This document shows, in pieces, positions 51,785 through 60,723 of a stretch of DNA of 64,000 nucleotides; the first letter of the stretch is position 1; each line of letters begins with the position of its first letter. Source of the stretch: Carnobacterium divergens DSM 20623 (GTDB taxonomy: Bacteria; Bacillota; Bacilli; Lactobacillales; Carnobacteriaceae); the NCBI RefSeq assembly GCF_000744255.1, contig NZ_JQLO01000001.1:434001-498000 (forward strand), given 5' to 3'. The translations under genes were made by a program, and so were the position numbers. Under the pieces are notes generated by a model, which saw only the letters and a list, made by a program, of their open reading frames with translations, was not told where the DNA came from and did no database searches.

Positions 51785-51821
51785 ATGAAAATTTCATGAA
51801 AACGAAAGTAAAACGTTTGCA
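51785..51821. promoter_or_regulatory. cre-like site and ATGAAA dyad between pepQ and ccpA
   Basis: GTAAAACGTTTGCA (51808-51821) matches the catabolite-responsive element consensus TGWAARCGYTTWCA at 11 of 14 positions, including the central CG. Just upstream lies ATGAAA-A-TTTCAT (51785-51797), a perfect dyad. Autoregulation of ccpA and control of pepQ by CcpA are known in related bacteria. Confidence 0.55.
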
Positions 51822-51898
51822 TTTTTAAATTTTATTTGTTAAATTGTATGAGTATAGGATTGTCAGGAACGAAATTAAATAATAGAGGGAGAACAAAC

Positions 51899-52903
51899 AT
51901 GGAAAAACAAACAATTACAATTTATGATGTTGCAAGAGAAGCCAATGTTTCAATGGCGACAGTTTCACGTGTGGTCAATGGAAATCCAAATGTAAAACCA
52001 ACGACTAGAAAAAAAGTTTTGGAGGTTATTGATCGTTTAGATTACCGTCCAAATGCAGTAGCAAGAGGCTTAGCAAGCAAAAAAACAACTACGGTTGGAG
52101 TCATCGTACCAGATGTTACGAATTTATATTTCTCTTCATTAGCAAGAGGAATCGATGATATCGCAACAATGTACAAATACAACATTATTCTAGCGAACTC
52201 TGATCAAAACGATCAAAAAGAAATTCAAGTATTAAATACGTTACTAGCTAAACAAGTAGACGGAATCATCTACATGGGACACAAAATTACAGATGAAATG
52301 CGTGCTGAATTTTCACGTTCAAAAACACCCGTAGTTCTAGCTGGAACCGTTGACCCAGATGCGCAAGTTGGCAGTGTGAACATTGATTATACTGAAGCAA
52401 CAGAACAAGTAATCACGCAATTAATTGCAAAAGGCAATAAAAAAATATCCTTTGTTTCAGGCGCTTTAACTGAACCAATCAATGGAATTTACCGTATGAA
52501 TGGTTATAAAAAAGCATTGAAAAAAGCAGGGATTAACTTTGATGAAAAATTAGTATTTGAAACGGAATATTCTTACCAAGCTGGTGAAGAAATGTATAAC
52601 AAATTAGCTAAAGTAGGTGCAACAGCAGCTTTTGTTGGCGATGATGAATTAGCAATTGGTATTTTAAATGGAGCGTTAGATCATGGAATTAAAATTCCAG
52701 AAAAATTTGAAGTCGTTACAAGTAATAATTCAAAATTAACTGAAATGGTTCGTCCGCGATTAAGTACGATTACGCAACCTTTATATGATATTGGTGCTGT
52801 TTCAATGCGCTTATTAACAAAATTGATGAATAAAGAAGAAGTTGAAGAAAAAACAATTATTTTACCTCATAATATTGCGGATCGTGGAACAACTAAAAAA
52901 TAA
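51899..52903 (+). CDS. ccpA: Catabolite control protein A
   Basis: A 334-residue LacI-family regulator that, with HPr phosphorylated at Ser46, represses or activates carbon metabolism genes at cre sites. The N-terminal HTH reads [38 protein letters not shown] and the hinge helix [18 protein letters not shown]. The core domain has the CcpA-typical [18 protein letters not shown]. The ATG at 51899 follows AGAGGGAG and gives the standard CcpA length; longer upstream frames are not supported. Confidence 0.95.
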   Translation: MEKQTITIYDVAREANVSMATVSRVVNGNPNVKPTTRKKVLEVIDRLDYRPNAVARGLASKKTTTVGVIVPDVTNLYFSSLARGIDDIATMYKYNIILANSDQNDQKEIQVLNTLLAKQVDGIIYMGHKITDEMRAEFSRSKTPVVLAGTVDPDAQVGSVNIDYTEATEQVITQLIAKGNKKISFVSGALTEPINGIYRMNGYKKALKKAGINFDEKLVFETEYSYQAGEEMYNKLAKVGATAAFVGDDELAIGILNGALDHGIKIPEKFEVVTSNNSKLTEMVRPRLSTITQPLYDIGAVSMRLLTKLMNKEEVEEKTIILPHNIADRGTTKK

Positions 52904-52905
52904 AT

Positions 52906-52950
52906 AAAAGAAACCATCTATTCGGAATTTCCAAATAGATGGTTTCTTTT
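52906..52950. terminator. Terminator after ccpA
   Basis: AAAAGAAACCATCTATT pairs with AAATAGATGGTTTCTTTT around a 10-nt loop, with A and T runs; it can also serve the converging PBP gene. Confidence 0.9.
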
Positions 52951-53001
52951 TGATTTTACAGTAAGTGGTTAGTTTGTTGTAAAATGTAATAAATTCTGAT
53001 A

Positions 53002-55878
53002 TTAGGGTGTTGATTTAATTTCTAGAATATCCTCAGTTTGTTCAATTTCCTTTTCTTCAGTTTCTTTTTCCTTTTCTTTCTGTTTCTTTTCTTTTTCAGC
53101 TTCTTCTTTGTCAGTTTTCTCTTTTTCAATTTTTTCCTTCTCGGCTTTTTCTTCTTCTTCTTTTTTCTTTTTTTGATCTTCTTCTTGTGTTTTTACATAT
53201 GTTTCGAACCAATATTTATACAGTTCTGAAGAATTTGCTCCTAAAGTAAAATGATAATTGGTAGCACTTGGCAAATATTTTGTGTTAAACAATTCCGATA
53301 TCATCGCGCCACTAGCTGTAATACTTGATCCATTTGGAGCTGTAAAGGTAGAAGGTTTCATACCTGTAGCAGCTAAAACTGAACTATAAGTCACACCAGC
53401 CGGACGGTTGAAACTTTTTTCAGTTCCTAAAATCGTTGAATCAACACGGTTAATTGCATTGGCTAATTTTGACCAATATCTTATATTCCGAAGACTTGTA
53501 TCGCCGTAACCATCAGTTTGTGAAAGCTCATGACTACTATATTGGTTGTCATAGCCAATCCAAGAACTTAAGGTAACTTGAGGTGTACTGGCAATAAACC
53601 AAATATCACGGAAATTTTGCGATGTTCCGGTTTTTCCAGCCCAATCAGCAGTGAAATTCAAGTAATTATGAATCGAACTACCTGTTCCTTCATTAACTAC
53701 AGAACGCATCATGTCAGTAGTAAGGTATGCTGTTTGTGGTGAAAAGACAGGAGTTGAAGTCGTTTCATGCTGATAAATGCTATTGCCTTTTTTGTCAGTG
53801 ATGGAATCAATTAAATACGCTTTTGTATAATTTCCTCCATTTGCAAGTGTTGCAAATGCATTAGTTTGTTCTAAAACAGTTGGACCAGTATCGGTTCCAC
53901 CCAGTGAAAGGGAAAGATTTCCGTACTCAGAAGGATTGATGGATTGAATGCCCATTTTTTTCAAATAATCCCCAGGATTAGAATTTTTTAAGAGTTCGTT
54001 ATAAATTTGAACGGTTGGGACATTGGCAGAACGTTTTAAGGCTTCTCTAGCACTGACAAATTTCCCACTAATGGTTCCGCCATAGTTTTTAGGCGCCCAA
54101 ACTTCCCCATTTGGTTGTGTAAAGGTAAAGTTAGTATCAGCAATCATTGTAGCAGGTGTAATTAAGCCAGATTCCAATGCAGGTGCGTATACTAGTAAGG
54201 GTTTAATAGTTGACCCTGGCTGACGTTGGGTATCAAAAGCATGATCGACTTGTGTAATATCAAAATCACGTCCCCCAACAAAACTAATCACTTTTCCAGT
54301 CTGGTTATCCATTAAAACGCTACCTGTTTGAACAGGTTCTTGAATCTCTTCATTTTCACCAGTCACTTCATTGTATACAGTAGCGTGATAGGTTTGACCT
54401 AGTGAATCGCCATATTCTTGTACCGTTTCAGTCATTGCATCGTACACATTCTTATTAATTGTAGAGTGAATTTCATAGCCTTTTTGACGAATTTCAAAAT
54501 CAGCACGTTTGTAATATACATTATATAAATTATCGTTCGCTTCAATGTCTGCATCTGTTAGTTTATCGGCGGTATACATTTGCTTCATAATAATTCGACG
54601 TGCTTCTTTTTCAACCGCATTGTAAACATAAGAATAATTGTGATCCTCAACGTCTTCAGTTGGAGAAACAAAATCTTTTACTAAATCATAGGCTAAGGCC
54701 TCATCATATTCTTTTTTAGTAATAAATTTTTCACGATACATTCTAAAGAGAACGGTATTTTTACGTTCTGTACCCGCTTCTAAGTTTTGACGCAATTCCC
54801 CAAATTGATTATAGGGAGTGTACATGGAAGGACTTTGTGGCAGTCCCGCGATAAAAGCAGATTGAGCCAGGTTTAGCTCACTCGCATGAATACCAAAAAT
54901 ACCAATAGCAGCAGCTTCAACACCAGCGATATTTTGACCACTGCTGTTACGTCCAAAACTTGAAACATTTAAGTAAGCTTCTAAAATCTCATCTTTAGTA
55001 AAATAGTTTTCTAATCGGTAAGCTAATAAAATTTCATTGGCTTTTCGTTTAAAGGAAACTTCACTTGTTAATAATTGCTGTTTGACTAATTGTTGAGTTA
55101 ATGTTGATCCACCCGTTTGCATACTTGAACCTGTAAATTCTTGGATTAAGGCTCTAGCTACGGCTTTTGGAACAACACCATGATGTTTGTAAAAATATTC
55201 ATCTTCGGTTGCAACAATCGCGTGTTGCAGGTCTTTTGAAATTTCATGTAAAGGCACAACTTTTCGATTTAAATCTGTTTTTAATTGCCCAATCGGAGTG
55301 CTGTCAGCAAAATACATATTTGAAACTTGTTCTAGATTGCTAATATCGCTTTGCATCTCTTCATAAGTTGGTGGTTTTTCATTAGAAACGAGATAAGCAA
55401 AATAGCCTAAACCAACACCCGCAAAAAGGGCACCGCCAAATAGAACTAAAATGATAAAACTTAAAAATAGATTTTTGATAACGCCATAGCCTACATTAAA
55501 TTGAAAAATCATTTTTTTCTTTCTTTCTTCTGGAGTGAGGTCTTCATTTTGCTTGTTTGTTTTTGATTCTGAAAAACGAGCGCGTAATTTAGTCCATTTT
55601 GTAATGAAGGCAATTTGAATTGCTGCTAAAAAAACGACTATTTTTGAACCGATAGATGGTGACTCTGGGTTATCACTTATTAAAGGTGCTGTTTCAATAG
55701 GTGATTTTTCAATCTCAGTAGGTTCGGTTAAATTAGTCTCTTTTTGTTCTTTTTTTATCTGCCTATTTTTTTTGAAATCAAGCCATTTTATTTTGGCATA
55801 CTCTTTTAAACGTTCATAAGACTTGATAAGTTTTTCTTTGATGGATGGTCCATTGTTATTGTTATGTGGATCATTCAA
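53002..55878 (-). CDS. Class A penicillin-binding protein (PBP1A-like)
   Basis: Bifunctional peptidoglycan synthase of ~958 residues. After a charged cytoplasmic N-terminus (~150) and one membrane segment, a GT51 glycosyltransferase (catalytic Glu in VATEDEYFYKHHG near 225, then GGSTLTQQLVKQQLL) is followed by a transpeptidase with Ser in PGSTIKPLLVY (near 554), SAN (KRSANVPTVQ) and KTGTS (near 748). The end is a ~65-residue tail made almost only of Lys/Glu (such as EEEEKAEKEKIEKEK), exposed outside the cell. The start is probably the TTG at 55878, with GAGGTGA upstream; a GTG three codons earlier overlaps that SD. Confidence 0.93.
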   Translation of the reverse strand: MNDPHNNNNGPSIKEKLIKSYERLKEYAKIKWLDFKKNRQIKKEQKETNLTEPTEIEKSPIETAPLISDNPESPSIGSKIVVFLAAIQIAFITKWTKLRARFSESKTNKQNEDLTPEERKKKMIFQFNVGYGVIKNLFLSFIILVLFGGALFAGVGLGYFAYLVSNEKPPTYEEMQSDISNLEQVSNMYFADSTPIGQLKTDLNRKVVPLHEISKDLQHAIVATEDEYFYKHHGVVPKAVARALIQEFTGSSMQTGGSTLTQQLVKQQLLTSEVSFKRKANEILLAYRLENYFTKDEILEAYLNVSSFGRNSSGQNIAGVEAAAIGIFGIHASELNLAQSAFIAGLPQSPSMYTPYNQFGELRQNLEAGTERKNTVLFRMYREKFITKKEYDEALAYDLVKDFVSPTEDVEDHNYSYVYNAVEKEARRIIMKQMYTADKLTDADIEANDNLYNVYYKRADFEIRQKGYEIHSTINKNVYDAMTETVQEYGDSLGQTYHATVYNEVTGENEEIQEPVQTGSVLMDNQTGKVISFVGGRDFDITQVDHAFDTQRQPGSTIKPLLVYAPALESGLITPATMIADTNFTFTQPNGEVWAPKNYGGTISGKFVSAREALKRSANVPTVQIYNELLKNSNPGDYLKKMGIQSINPSEYGNLSLSLGGTDTGPTVLEQTNAFATLANGGNYTKAYLIDSITDKKGNSIYQHETTSTPVFSPQTAYLTTDMMRSVVNEGTGSSIHNYLNFTADWAGKTGTSQNFRDIWFIASTPQVTLSSWIGYDNQYSSHELSQTDGYGDTSLRNIRYWSKLANAINRVDSTILGTEKSFNRPAGVTYSSVLAATGMKPSTFTAPNGSSITASGAMISELFNTKYLPSATNYHFTLGANSSELYKYWFETYVKTQEEDQKKKKEEEEKAEKEKIEKEKTDKEEAEKEKKQKEKEKETEEKEIEQTEDILEIKSTP

Positions 55879-55953
55879 TTTTTTCACCTCAATAATATAA
55901 ATTAGTAATTGTTTAGACGTTTGTGCTTTAAAAATAAAAAAGGGAATGAACTG

Positions 55954-56298
55954 TTAAGAGTCGATGGTGCATTCGTTTGAAAGAAGATAATCAAATTTAC
56001 TAAGCAACTCTATAAACTCAGTTTCTAAAAACTCAGTTGTTTCGTCAGCTAAGAGAACAGATTGGGTAGGCGTTTTTACGTTATCAAAATAGGACAAAAC
56101 TGAAAGTTGATTGTATCGAACCGCTATTTTTAATTGTGGCTGATAAAGAGATTCTCCACAGGGACCAGTTTTTAGACGAGCAATACTATAATGCTCAGGA
56201 TTTATTTGATAAATACGATAAAAATCACCAGCAAAATACTGTTTTGTTAAACCAAACTTTTGAACAACCGCATTAAAACGTTGATAAAGTTTTTCCAA
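55954..56298 (-). CDS. Conserved hypothetical small protein
   Basis: 114 residues, TTG start with AAGGAG 10-11 nt upstream. No signal peptide or membrane segment. The sequence alternates short beta-like and helical stretches (FGLTKQYFAGDFYRIYQINPEHYSIARLKTG, then QLKIAVRYNQLSVLSYF) with a final acidic helix. I do not recognise the family. It lies 75 nt upstream of the PBP gene on the same strand and may share its transcript. Confidence 0.65.
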   Translation of the reverse strand: MEKLYQRFNAVVQKFGLTKQYFAGDFYRIYQINPEHYSIARLKTGPCGESLYQPQLKIAVRYNQLSVLSYFDNVKTPTQSVLLADETTEFLETEFIELLSKFDYLLSNECTIDS

Positions 56299-56395
56299 GA
56301 TAGGTTCACTCCTTAAAATACTGTTCCTACAAGTATACCAAATAATTCAAGAAAATTAGAGCACTATTTTAAATTAATTAAAATAAAAAAAGTAT

Positions 56396-56424
56396 TTGAC
56401 ATTTATTTTGATTATAGATATACT
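56396..56424 (+). promoter_or_regulatory. Strong promoter of the importer leader
   Basis: A perfect TTGACA (56396-56401), a 17-bp spacer and TATACT (56419-56424): the best sigma-A match noted in the window. It drives the leader described in the next entries. Confidence 0.85.
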
Positions 56425-56457
56425 TTGACTAACAAATTTAGATTGTGAGTGATGGTT

Positions 56458-56520
56458 ATGAAAAACGAACAAGTATATCCAACACAACTGAATAATTTCT
56501 TCTTTAGCTATTTTAGATAG
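56458..56520 (+). CDS. Phe/Tyr-rich leader peptide (putative)
   Basis: Twenty codons ending in Asn-Asn-Phe-Phe-Phe-Ser-Tyr-Phe-Arg-stop: four Phe and one Tyr in the last seven residues, plus one Tyr earlier. The stop is 1 nt before the first hairpin. The SD is weak (GAGTGATGG); an in-frame ATG at 56452 is an alternative start. The composition recalls enterobacterial pheA leader peptides. Translation has not been shown. Confidence 0.45.
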   Translation: MKNEQVYPTQLNNFFFSYFR

Positions 56521-56669
56521 TGTTTGTAAACATGAACCTTCATGGGTACAAACCGTAATGTTTGTATCTATATGGCTAGAGCATTTTGATTTACACAAAA
56601 TTCGCCACATAGATGAGTAATGATCTAGAGTGGCTTTATCGTTTATTTTTCCTCAATAGGGAATCAGGG

Positions 56670-56716
56670 ACACCTCTTTAGATTTTACTTATCAAAATCT
56701 AAAGAGGTGTTTTTGT
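56670..56716 (+). terminator. Strong intrinsic terminator of the leader
   Basis: ACACCTCTTTAGATTTT and its exact complement (17-bp stem) around ACTTATC, followed by T5. It lies 100 bp before the importer genes. A TATAAT at 56761-56766 without a good -35 could give separate weak transcription of them. Confidence 0.92.
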
Positions 56717-56816
56717 GTCTTCAAAACAAATTAAACAGATAGGAGTAGCGTTAAAGGAACTATAATAGTTTGAAAATTCTTAATTATTAAATAATAAAAA
56801 ATTGGAGGAAAAAAAG

Positions 56817-57788
56817 ATGAAAAAAATAGCAATTGCAAGTTTAACAGGATTAGTAGCGTTAGGGTTATTAGCGGGATGTACTGGCGGAAATTCAAAAAGT
56901 GAGAACAAAAAGGAAGTTAAAGTTGGCGTTTTACAATATATGGAACACAATTCATTGGATCAAGCACGCAAAGGTTTTGTTGCAGAATTGAAAGATGCTG
57001 GATATGAAGAGGGAAAAAATATGACCTTAGATTACCAAAATGCTCAAGGGGATCAATCGAATTTGAAAAGTATGAGTGAACGCTTAGTAAAAAATAAAAA
57101 TGATGTCATTCTAGCCATTGCAACACCTGCAGCACAATCAGTTGTCAATGAAACCACAACCCTCCCAGTTTTATTTACAGCCGTGACAGATGCCGTTTCA
57201 GCAGGGTTAGTAACAAGCAATGAAAAACCAGGCGGAAATGTTACTGGAACAAGCGATATGGTGCCAATTGATGAACAAACAGATTTATTATTATCCATCG
57301 TACCGGAAGCTAAAACAGTAGGAATTATTTACAATGCAAGTGAAAAAAATTCAGAAATTCAATCAAAATTAGCGAAAAAAGCGCTTGAAAAATCAGGTGT
57401 TAAAGTAAAAGAAGTAACGGTTTCTTCAACTAATGATGTTCAACAAGTGATGACGTCACTAGCAAAACAAGTAGATGGAATCTACATTCCAACAGATAAT
57501 ACCTTAGCAAAAACAATGTCAACAGTTGGTGAAATCGCAGAAGCAGCTAAAATTCCCGTGATTGCAGGTTCAACAGATATGGTTGAAGAGGGTGGTTTAG
57601 CAACTTATGGAATCAATTATGAAAAATTAGGACGTCAAACAGGAAAATTAGCTGTTAAAATTTTAAAAGGTGAAGCAAAACCAGAAGAGTTGTCCATTGA
57701 AACCTCTAAAAACTTGGAACTAGTTGTGAATCAAAAAATGGCAAAAGCACTAGAAATTGATCCTACAAGTATTAAAATCAAAAAATAA
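56817..57788 (+). CDS. ABC importer substrate-binding lipoprotein (TrpX-like)
   Basis: 323 residues with a lipoprotein signal (GLVALGLLAGC, Cys at 22). The mature protein belongs to the PF04392-type binding proteins: VGVLQYMEHNSLDQARKGFVAELKDAGYEEGKN start, MSERLVKNKNDVILAIATPAAQ, then GTSDMVPIDEQTDLL and GIIYNASEKNS. This family forms the TrpXYZ systems predicted to import tryptophan or related aromatic compounds. The ATG at 56817 follows GGAGG. The leader upstream points to amino acid control, and its Phe/Tyr codons suggest phenylalanine or tyrosine rather than tryptophan. Confidence 0.87.
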   Translation: MKKIAIASLTGLVALGLLAGCTGGNSKSENKKEVKVGVLQYMEHNSLDQARKGFVAELKDAGYEEGKNMTLDYQNAQGDQSNLKSMSERLVKNKNDVILAIATPAAQSVVNETTTLPVLFTAVTDAVSAGLVTSNEKPGGNVTGTSDMVPIDEQTDLLLSIVPEAKTVGIIYNASEKNSEIQSKLAKKALEKSGVKVKEVTVSSTNDVQQVMTSLAKQVDGIYIPTDNTLAKTMSTVGEIAEAAKIPVIAGSTDMVEEGGLATYGINYEKLGRQTGKLAVKILKGEAKPEELSIETSKNLELVVNQKMAKALEIDPTSIKIKK

Positions 57789-57830
57789 CGAATCATGAAA
57801 CGTTCTTATACAGGAAGGAAGATAAGTTAA

Positions 57831-58730
57831 ATGGATATTATCATGTCAAGTGTTTCGCAAGGTCTTTTATGGTCAATTATGGCAATTGGAGTTTACCTAA
57901 CGTATCGTATTTTAGATATCGCTGATTTAACAGCTGAGGGAAGTTTTCCACTAGGCGCGGCTATTTGTGCAAGTCAAATTGTGGCTGGAACTAGCCCTAT
58001 TATTGCCACTTTAATGGCGCTATTAGGTGGCATGGGAGCAGGTTTGGTTTCAGGTTTGTTGCATACTAAGTTGAAAATCCCAGCATTACTAACGGGTATT
58101 TTAACAATGACGGCGTTGTATTCGATTAACCTAAGAATCATGGGACAAGCGAATATTTCATTGTTAGGTCAAAAAACAATTATGAGAAGTTTGGCATTAC
58201 TGGGAATGACCAATCAAACAGCGGTTTTAATTGTCGGAGGCATCGCAGTTGCTATTGTTATAGTGGTATTGTATTTCTTTTTTAGTACAGAAATAGGTTT
58301 AGCTATTCATTCAACAGGAGATAACGAGGAAATGAGTGAAGCCAATGGGATTAATACTGATTTAATGAAAATTATAGGATATATGTTATGTAATGGTTTG
58401 ATTGCTCTTTCAGGTGCATTATTAGCACAAAATAATGGGTATGCAGATATTAGTATGGGAATTGGCACGATTGTGATCGGACTAGCTTCGATTATTATTG
58501 GAGAAGTTATTTTCAGCCATTTAACTTTTGTAAAACGTCTGATGACAATCGTCATTGGAGCAATCGTTTATCGTTTGATTATTGATATTGTTTTACAATT
58601 AGGCGTAGCACCAACTGACTTAAAGCTATTTTCAGCACTTATTTTAGCCATCGCACTTTCAACACCATTGTTGCGTGGTAAATTAAAAGGAATCAAAAAA
58701 GGCAAGAAGAAAGGAGGCAAATTAGCATGA
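57831..58730 (+). CDS. ABC importer permease (TrpY-like)
   Basis: 299 residues with eight to nine membrane segments, in the BPD_transp_2 (LivH-like) permease group. The block VYLTYRILDIADLTAEGSFPLGAA at the start and STGDNEEMSEANGINTDLMKIIGYMLCNGLIALSGALLAQNNGYADISMG are typical of permeases paired with PF04392 binding proteins. It ends in a Lys/Gly-rich tail and overlaps the ATPase gene by 4 nt. SD AGGAAGG. Confidence 0.9.
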   Translation: MDIIMSSVSQGLLWSIMAIGVYLTYRILDIADLTAEGSFPLGAAICASQIVAGTSPIIATLMALLGGMGAGLVSGLLHTKLKIPALLTGILTMTALYSINLRIMGQANISLLGQKTIMRSLALLGMTNQTAVLIVGGIAVAIVIVVLYFFFSTEIGLAIHSTGDNEEMSEANGINTDLMKIIGYMLCNGLIALSGALLAQNNGYADISMGIGTIVIGLASIIIGEVIFSHLTFVKRLMTIVIGAIVYRLIIDIVLQLGVAPTDLKLFSALILAIALSTPLLRGKLKGIKKGKKKGGKLA

Positions 58731-59530
58731 GTACTATTTTAGAATTAAAAGGCATTCATAAAAGTTTTGAAGTAGGAACAATCAATGAACATCATGTGTT
58801 AAAAGGCATTGATTTAACCTTAGAAACTGGCGAATTTGTTACGATTATTGGCGGCAACGGTGCTGGTAAATCAACTTTATTAAACAGTATTGCTGGTAGC
58901 TTTTCTGTTGATGAAGGAGAAATCCTAGTGGATAGTATTGACGTTACCAATCAAAAAACAGCGAAGCGAGCAACTTATATTGGACGAGTATTTCAAGATC
59001 CACGTATGGGCACCGCAACACGATTATCAATTGAAGAAAACTTGGCAGTTGCTTATAAAAGAGGGAAAAGCAGAGGTCTATCAAAAGGCGTAAAGGGAGC
59101 GCAACGAGCTTTTTTTAAGGAACAACTACAACAACTTAATTTAGGATTAGAAAATCGATTGAAAATGGAAGTGGGATTGCTTTCAGGTGGTCAACGTCAA
59201 GCCGTTACATTATTAATGGCGACTTTAGTAACACCCAAATTACTTTTATTAGATGAGCATACGGCGGCTCTCGATCCAAAAACTAGCCAATCTGTTTTAG
59301 AATTAACAGAAAAAGTAATTGAAGAAAAAAAACTAACAGCTCTAATGATTACCCATAATATGGAAGATGCGATTCGTTACGGCAATCGTTTAATTATGTT
59401 ATATAATGGACAAATTGTGGTAGATATTAAAGGTTCGCAAAAGCAAGAATTAACCGTTCCCGATTTATTGACCTTATTCCAAAAAAATAGTGGTCAAGTA
59501 ATGAGTGAAGATTCTTTGGTTTTAGGATAA
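58727..59530 (+). CDS. ABC importer ATP-binding protein (TrpZ-like)
   Basis: 267 residues with Walker A GGNGAGKST (about 43-51), a Q-loop region (GRVFQDPRMGTATRLSIEENLAVA), signature LLSGGQRQAV (about 158-167), Walker B LLLLDEHTAALDP and switch His (ITHNM). The His after the catalytic Glu (DEHTAALDP) is usual for this subfamily. It completes the binding protein-permease-ATPase operon and overlaps the permease by ATGA. Confidence 0.92.
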   Translation: MSTILELKGIHKSFEVGTINEHHVLKGIDLTLETGEFVTIIGGNGAGKSTLLNSIAGSFSVDEGEILVDSIDVTNQKTAKRATYIGRVFQDPRMGTATRLSIEENLAVAYKRGKSRGLSKGVKGAQRAFFKEQLQQLNLGLENRLKMEVGLLSGGQRQAVTLLMATLVTPKLLLLDEHTAALDPKTSQSVLELTEKVIEEKKLTALMITHNMEDAIRYGNRLIMLYNGQIVVDIKGSQKQELTVPDLLTLFQKNSGQVMSEDSLVLG

Positions 59531-59532
59531 GG

Positions 59533-59574
59533 AAAAAGGCTTCGTTGACGTTTACGTCAACAAAGCCTTTTTTT
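59533..59574. terminator. Bidirectional terminator between importer and trhO
   Basis: AAAAAGGCTTCGTTGACG pairs with CGTCAACAAAGCCTTTTT (one mismatch) around TTTA, with T run. Confidence 0.9.
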
Positions 59575-59575
59575 A

Positions 59576-60541
59576 TTAAACATTTGAAGGGAGTTTTTCG
59601 CCAATTTCAGCTAAACGAGCTTCGACTTCTTCAATGCTTAAGTGCTGTTCTTTCACATAACGATTCTCAGGCGAAACACGACATTCATGGCTACAGCCAC
59701 GCAAATATTTCGCTTCATTTTCTGGTGAAGTCAAAATTTGACGGTTACATTTAGGGTCTGCGCAGTTTACGTAGCGCTCACACGGCGTTCCATCAAACCA
59801 ATCTTTCCCAACGATAACATGTTCCTTACGGTTAATAGGAACGCTAATTCGTTCATCAAAGACATACATTTGACCATCCCATAAATCGCCTTGTACTTCT
59901 GGATCTTTTCCATAAGTAGCAATTCCACCATGTAATTGACCAACGTCTTTAAAACCTTCACGGACTAGCCAGCCGGAAAATTTCTCACAGCGAATCCCAC
60001 CAGTACAATAAGTAACGACACGTTTTTCCATAAATTGTTCTTTGTTATCACGAATCCACTGAGGCAATTCGCGGAAACTGCGGATTTCAGGGCGAACAGC
60101 TCCTCTAAAGTGACCCAAATCATATTCATAATCATTACGGGCATCAATGACAACGACATCATCATCTAAAATAGCTTCTCTAAACTCTTTAGGACTTAAG
60201 TAGGCACCTGTTAATTTAAGTGGATCAATATCATCTTCTAAGTTTAAAGAAACTAACTCAGGACGGTAGCGAACAAACATTTTTTTGAAAGCATCATGAT
60301 TTTCAGGATCAATTTTAAAAACAGTTTCAGCGAAACGTGGATCAGCGTGCATCGCATCTATGTAACGCTGTGTTTCTTCTATTGTACCAGAAACCGTTCC
60401 GTTGATTCCTTCATCGGCAACTAAAATACGGCCTTTAAGCCCTAATTCTTTACAAAACTGAAGGTGTTCTTTTGCGAATTCTGCACCATCTTCAATCGCA
60501 ACATATTGGTAATAAAGTAAAACACGATAATCTTTTGACAT
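59576..60541 (-). CDS. trhO: tRNA uridine-34 hydroxylase TrhO (rhodanese family)
   Basis: 321 residues from the ATG at 60541, selected by AGGAGG. TrhO installs 5-hydroxyuridine at the wobble base of tRNAs using oxygen. An N-terminal domain ([42 protein letters not shown]) precedes the rhodanese domain with catalytic Cys in [18 protein letters not shown] (about 176). A Cys-rich C-terminal segment ([21 protein letters not shown]) could bind metal. Length and motifs are complete. Confidence 0.93.
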   Translation of the reverse strand: MSKDYRVLLYYQYVAIEDGAEFAKEHLQFCKELGLKGRILVADEGINGTVSGTIEETQRYIDAMHADPRFAETVFKIDPENHDAFKKMFVRYRPELVSLNLEDDIDPLKLTGAYLSPKEFREAILDDDVVVIDARNDYEYDLGHFRGAVRPEIRSFRELPQWIRDNKEQFMEKRVVTYCTGGIRCEKFSGWLVREGFKDVGQLHGGIATYGKDPEVQGDLWDGQMYVFDERISVPINRKEHVIVGKDWFDGTPCERYVNCADPKCNRQILTSPENEAKYLRGCSHECRVSPENRYVKEQHLSIEEVEARLAEIGEKLPSNV

Positions 60542-60662
60542 AGTAAATCCTCCTAAATTTTCTCCCATCAACTAAATAAGATAGATTGACACTATACTTT
60601 AACATGAATTAAAACGATTAGCTAGCAATTATATTTGTGTTTAAAATCACATAAGGAGATGC

Positions 60663-60690
60663 TTGCAAGTTAGTGATTGTCATTTATAAT
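60663..60690 (+). promoter_or_regulatory. Promoter of tag
   Basis: TTGCAA (60663-60668), 16-bp spacer, TATAAT (60685-60690), 34 bp before the ATG. Confidence 0.6.
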
Positions 60691-60723
60691 GAAAGGAATA
60701 AAGAAAATAGGGAGGTTGGGGAA

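Larger units (their letters stand above)
56431..56716 (+). ncRNA. Candidate attenuator leader RNA upstream of TrpXYZ-like importer
   Basis: About 285 nt between a strong promoter and a strong terminator, with no annotated gene. It contains a 20-codon ORF ending at 56520; a hairpin of 56522-56528 with 56547-56553 (GTTTGTA/TACAAAC, with inner ATGAA/TTCAT); a competing hairpin of the same TACAAAC with a second GTTTGTA at 56560-56566; a stem of ATCTATATGG (56566-56575) with CCACATAGAT (56605-56614); and ATCTAGAG (56623-56630), which can pair with the left arm of the terminator. Such mutually exclusive pairings are the mark of attenuators. T-box identity was considered, but the canonical T-box sequence is absent. 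Confidence 0.6.

Noticed and set aside
53038-53229. A Phe-rich plus-strand ORF opposite the PBP1A tail
   Set aside because: It is the complement of Lys/Glu codons and encodes almost only Phe and Leu; not a gene.
56374-56610. A 78-codon minus-strand ORF over the importer leader
   Set aside because: It is antisense to a clear promoter, hairpins and terminator, has no SD, and its composition (Cys/His/Ile/Phe-rich, no domain) looks accidental.
56486-56622. A ~44-codon plus-strand frame after the leader peptide (ending HIDE) that could be joined to it by a frameshift
   Set aside because: No start codon or SD in frame, and the same bases form long perfect hairpins, which explains the sequence better as RNA structure. 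A broken small gene cannot be fully excluded.
56396-56716. T-box riboswitch upstream of the TrpXYZ-like importer
   Set aside because: GAGTGGC near 56628 faintly recalls the T-box core and would fit a tRNA with G73, but the conserved GGGTGGNACCGCG sequence and the Stem I motifs are not visible.
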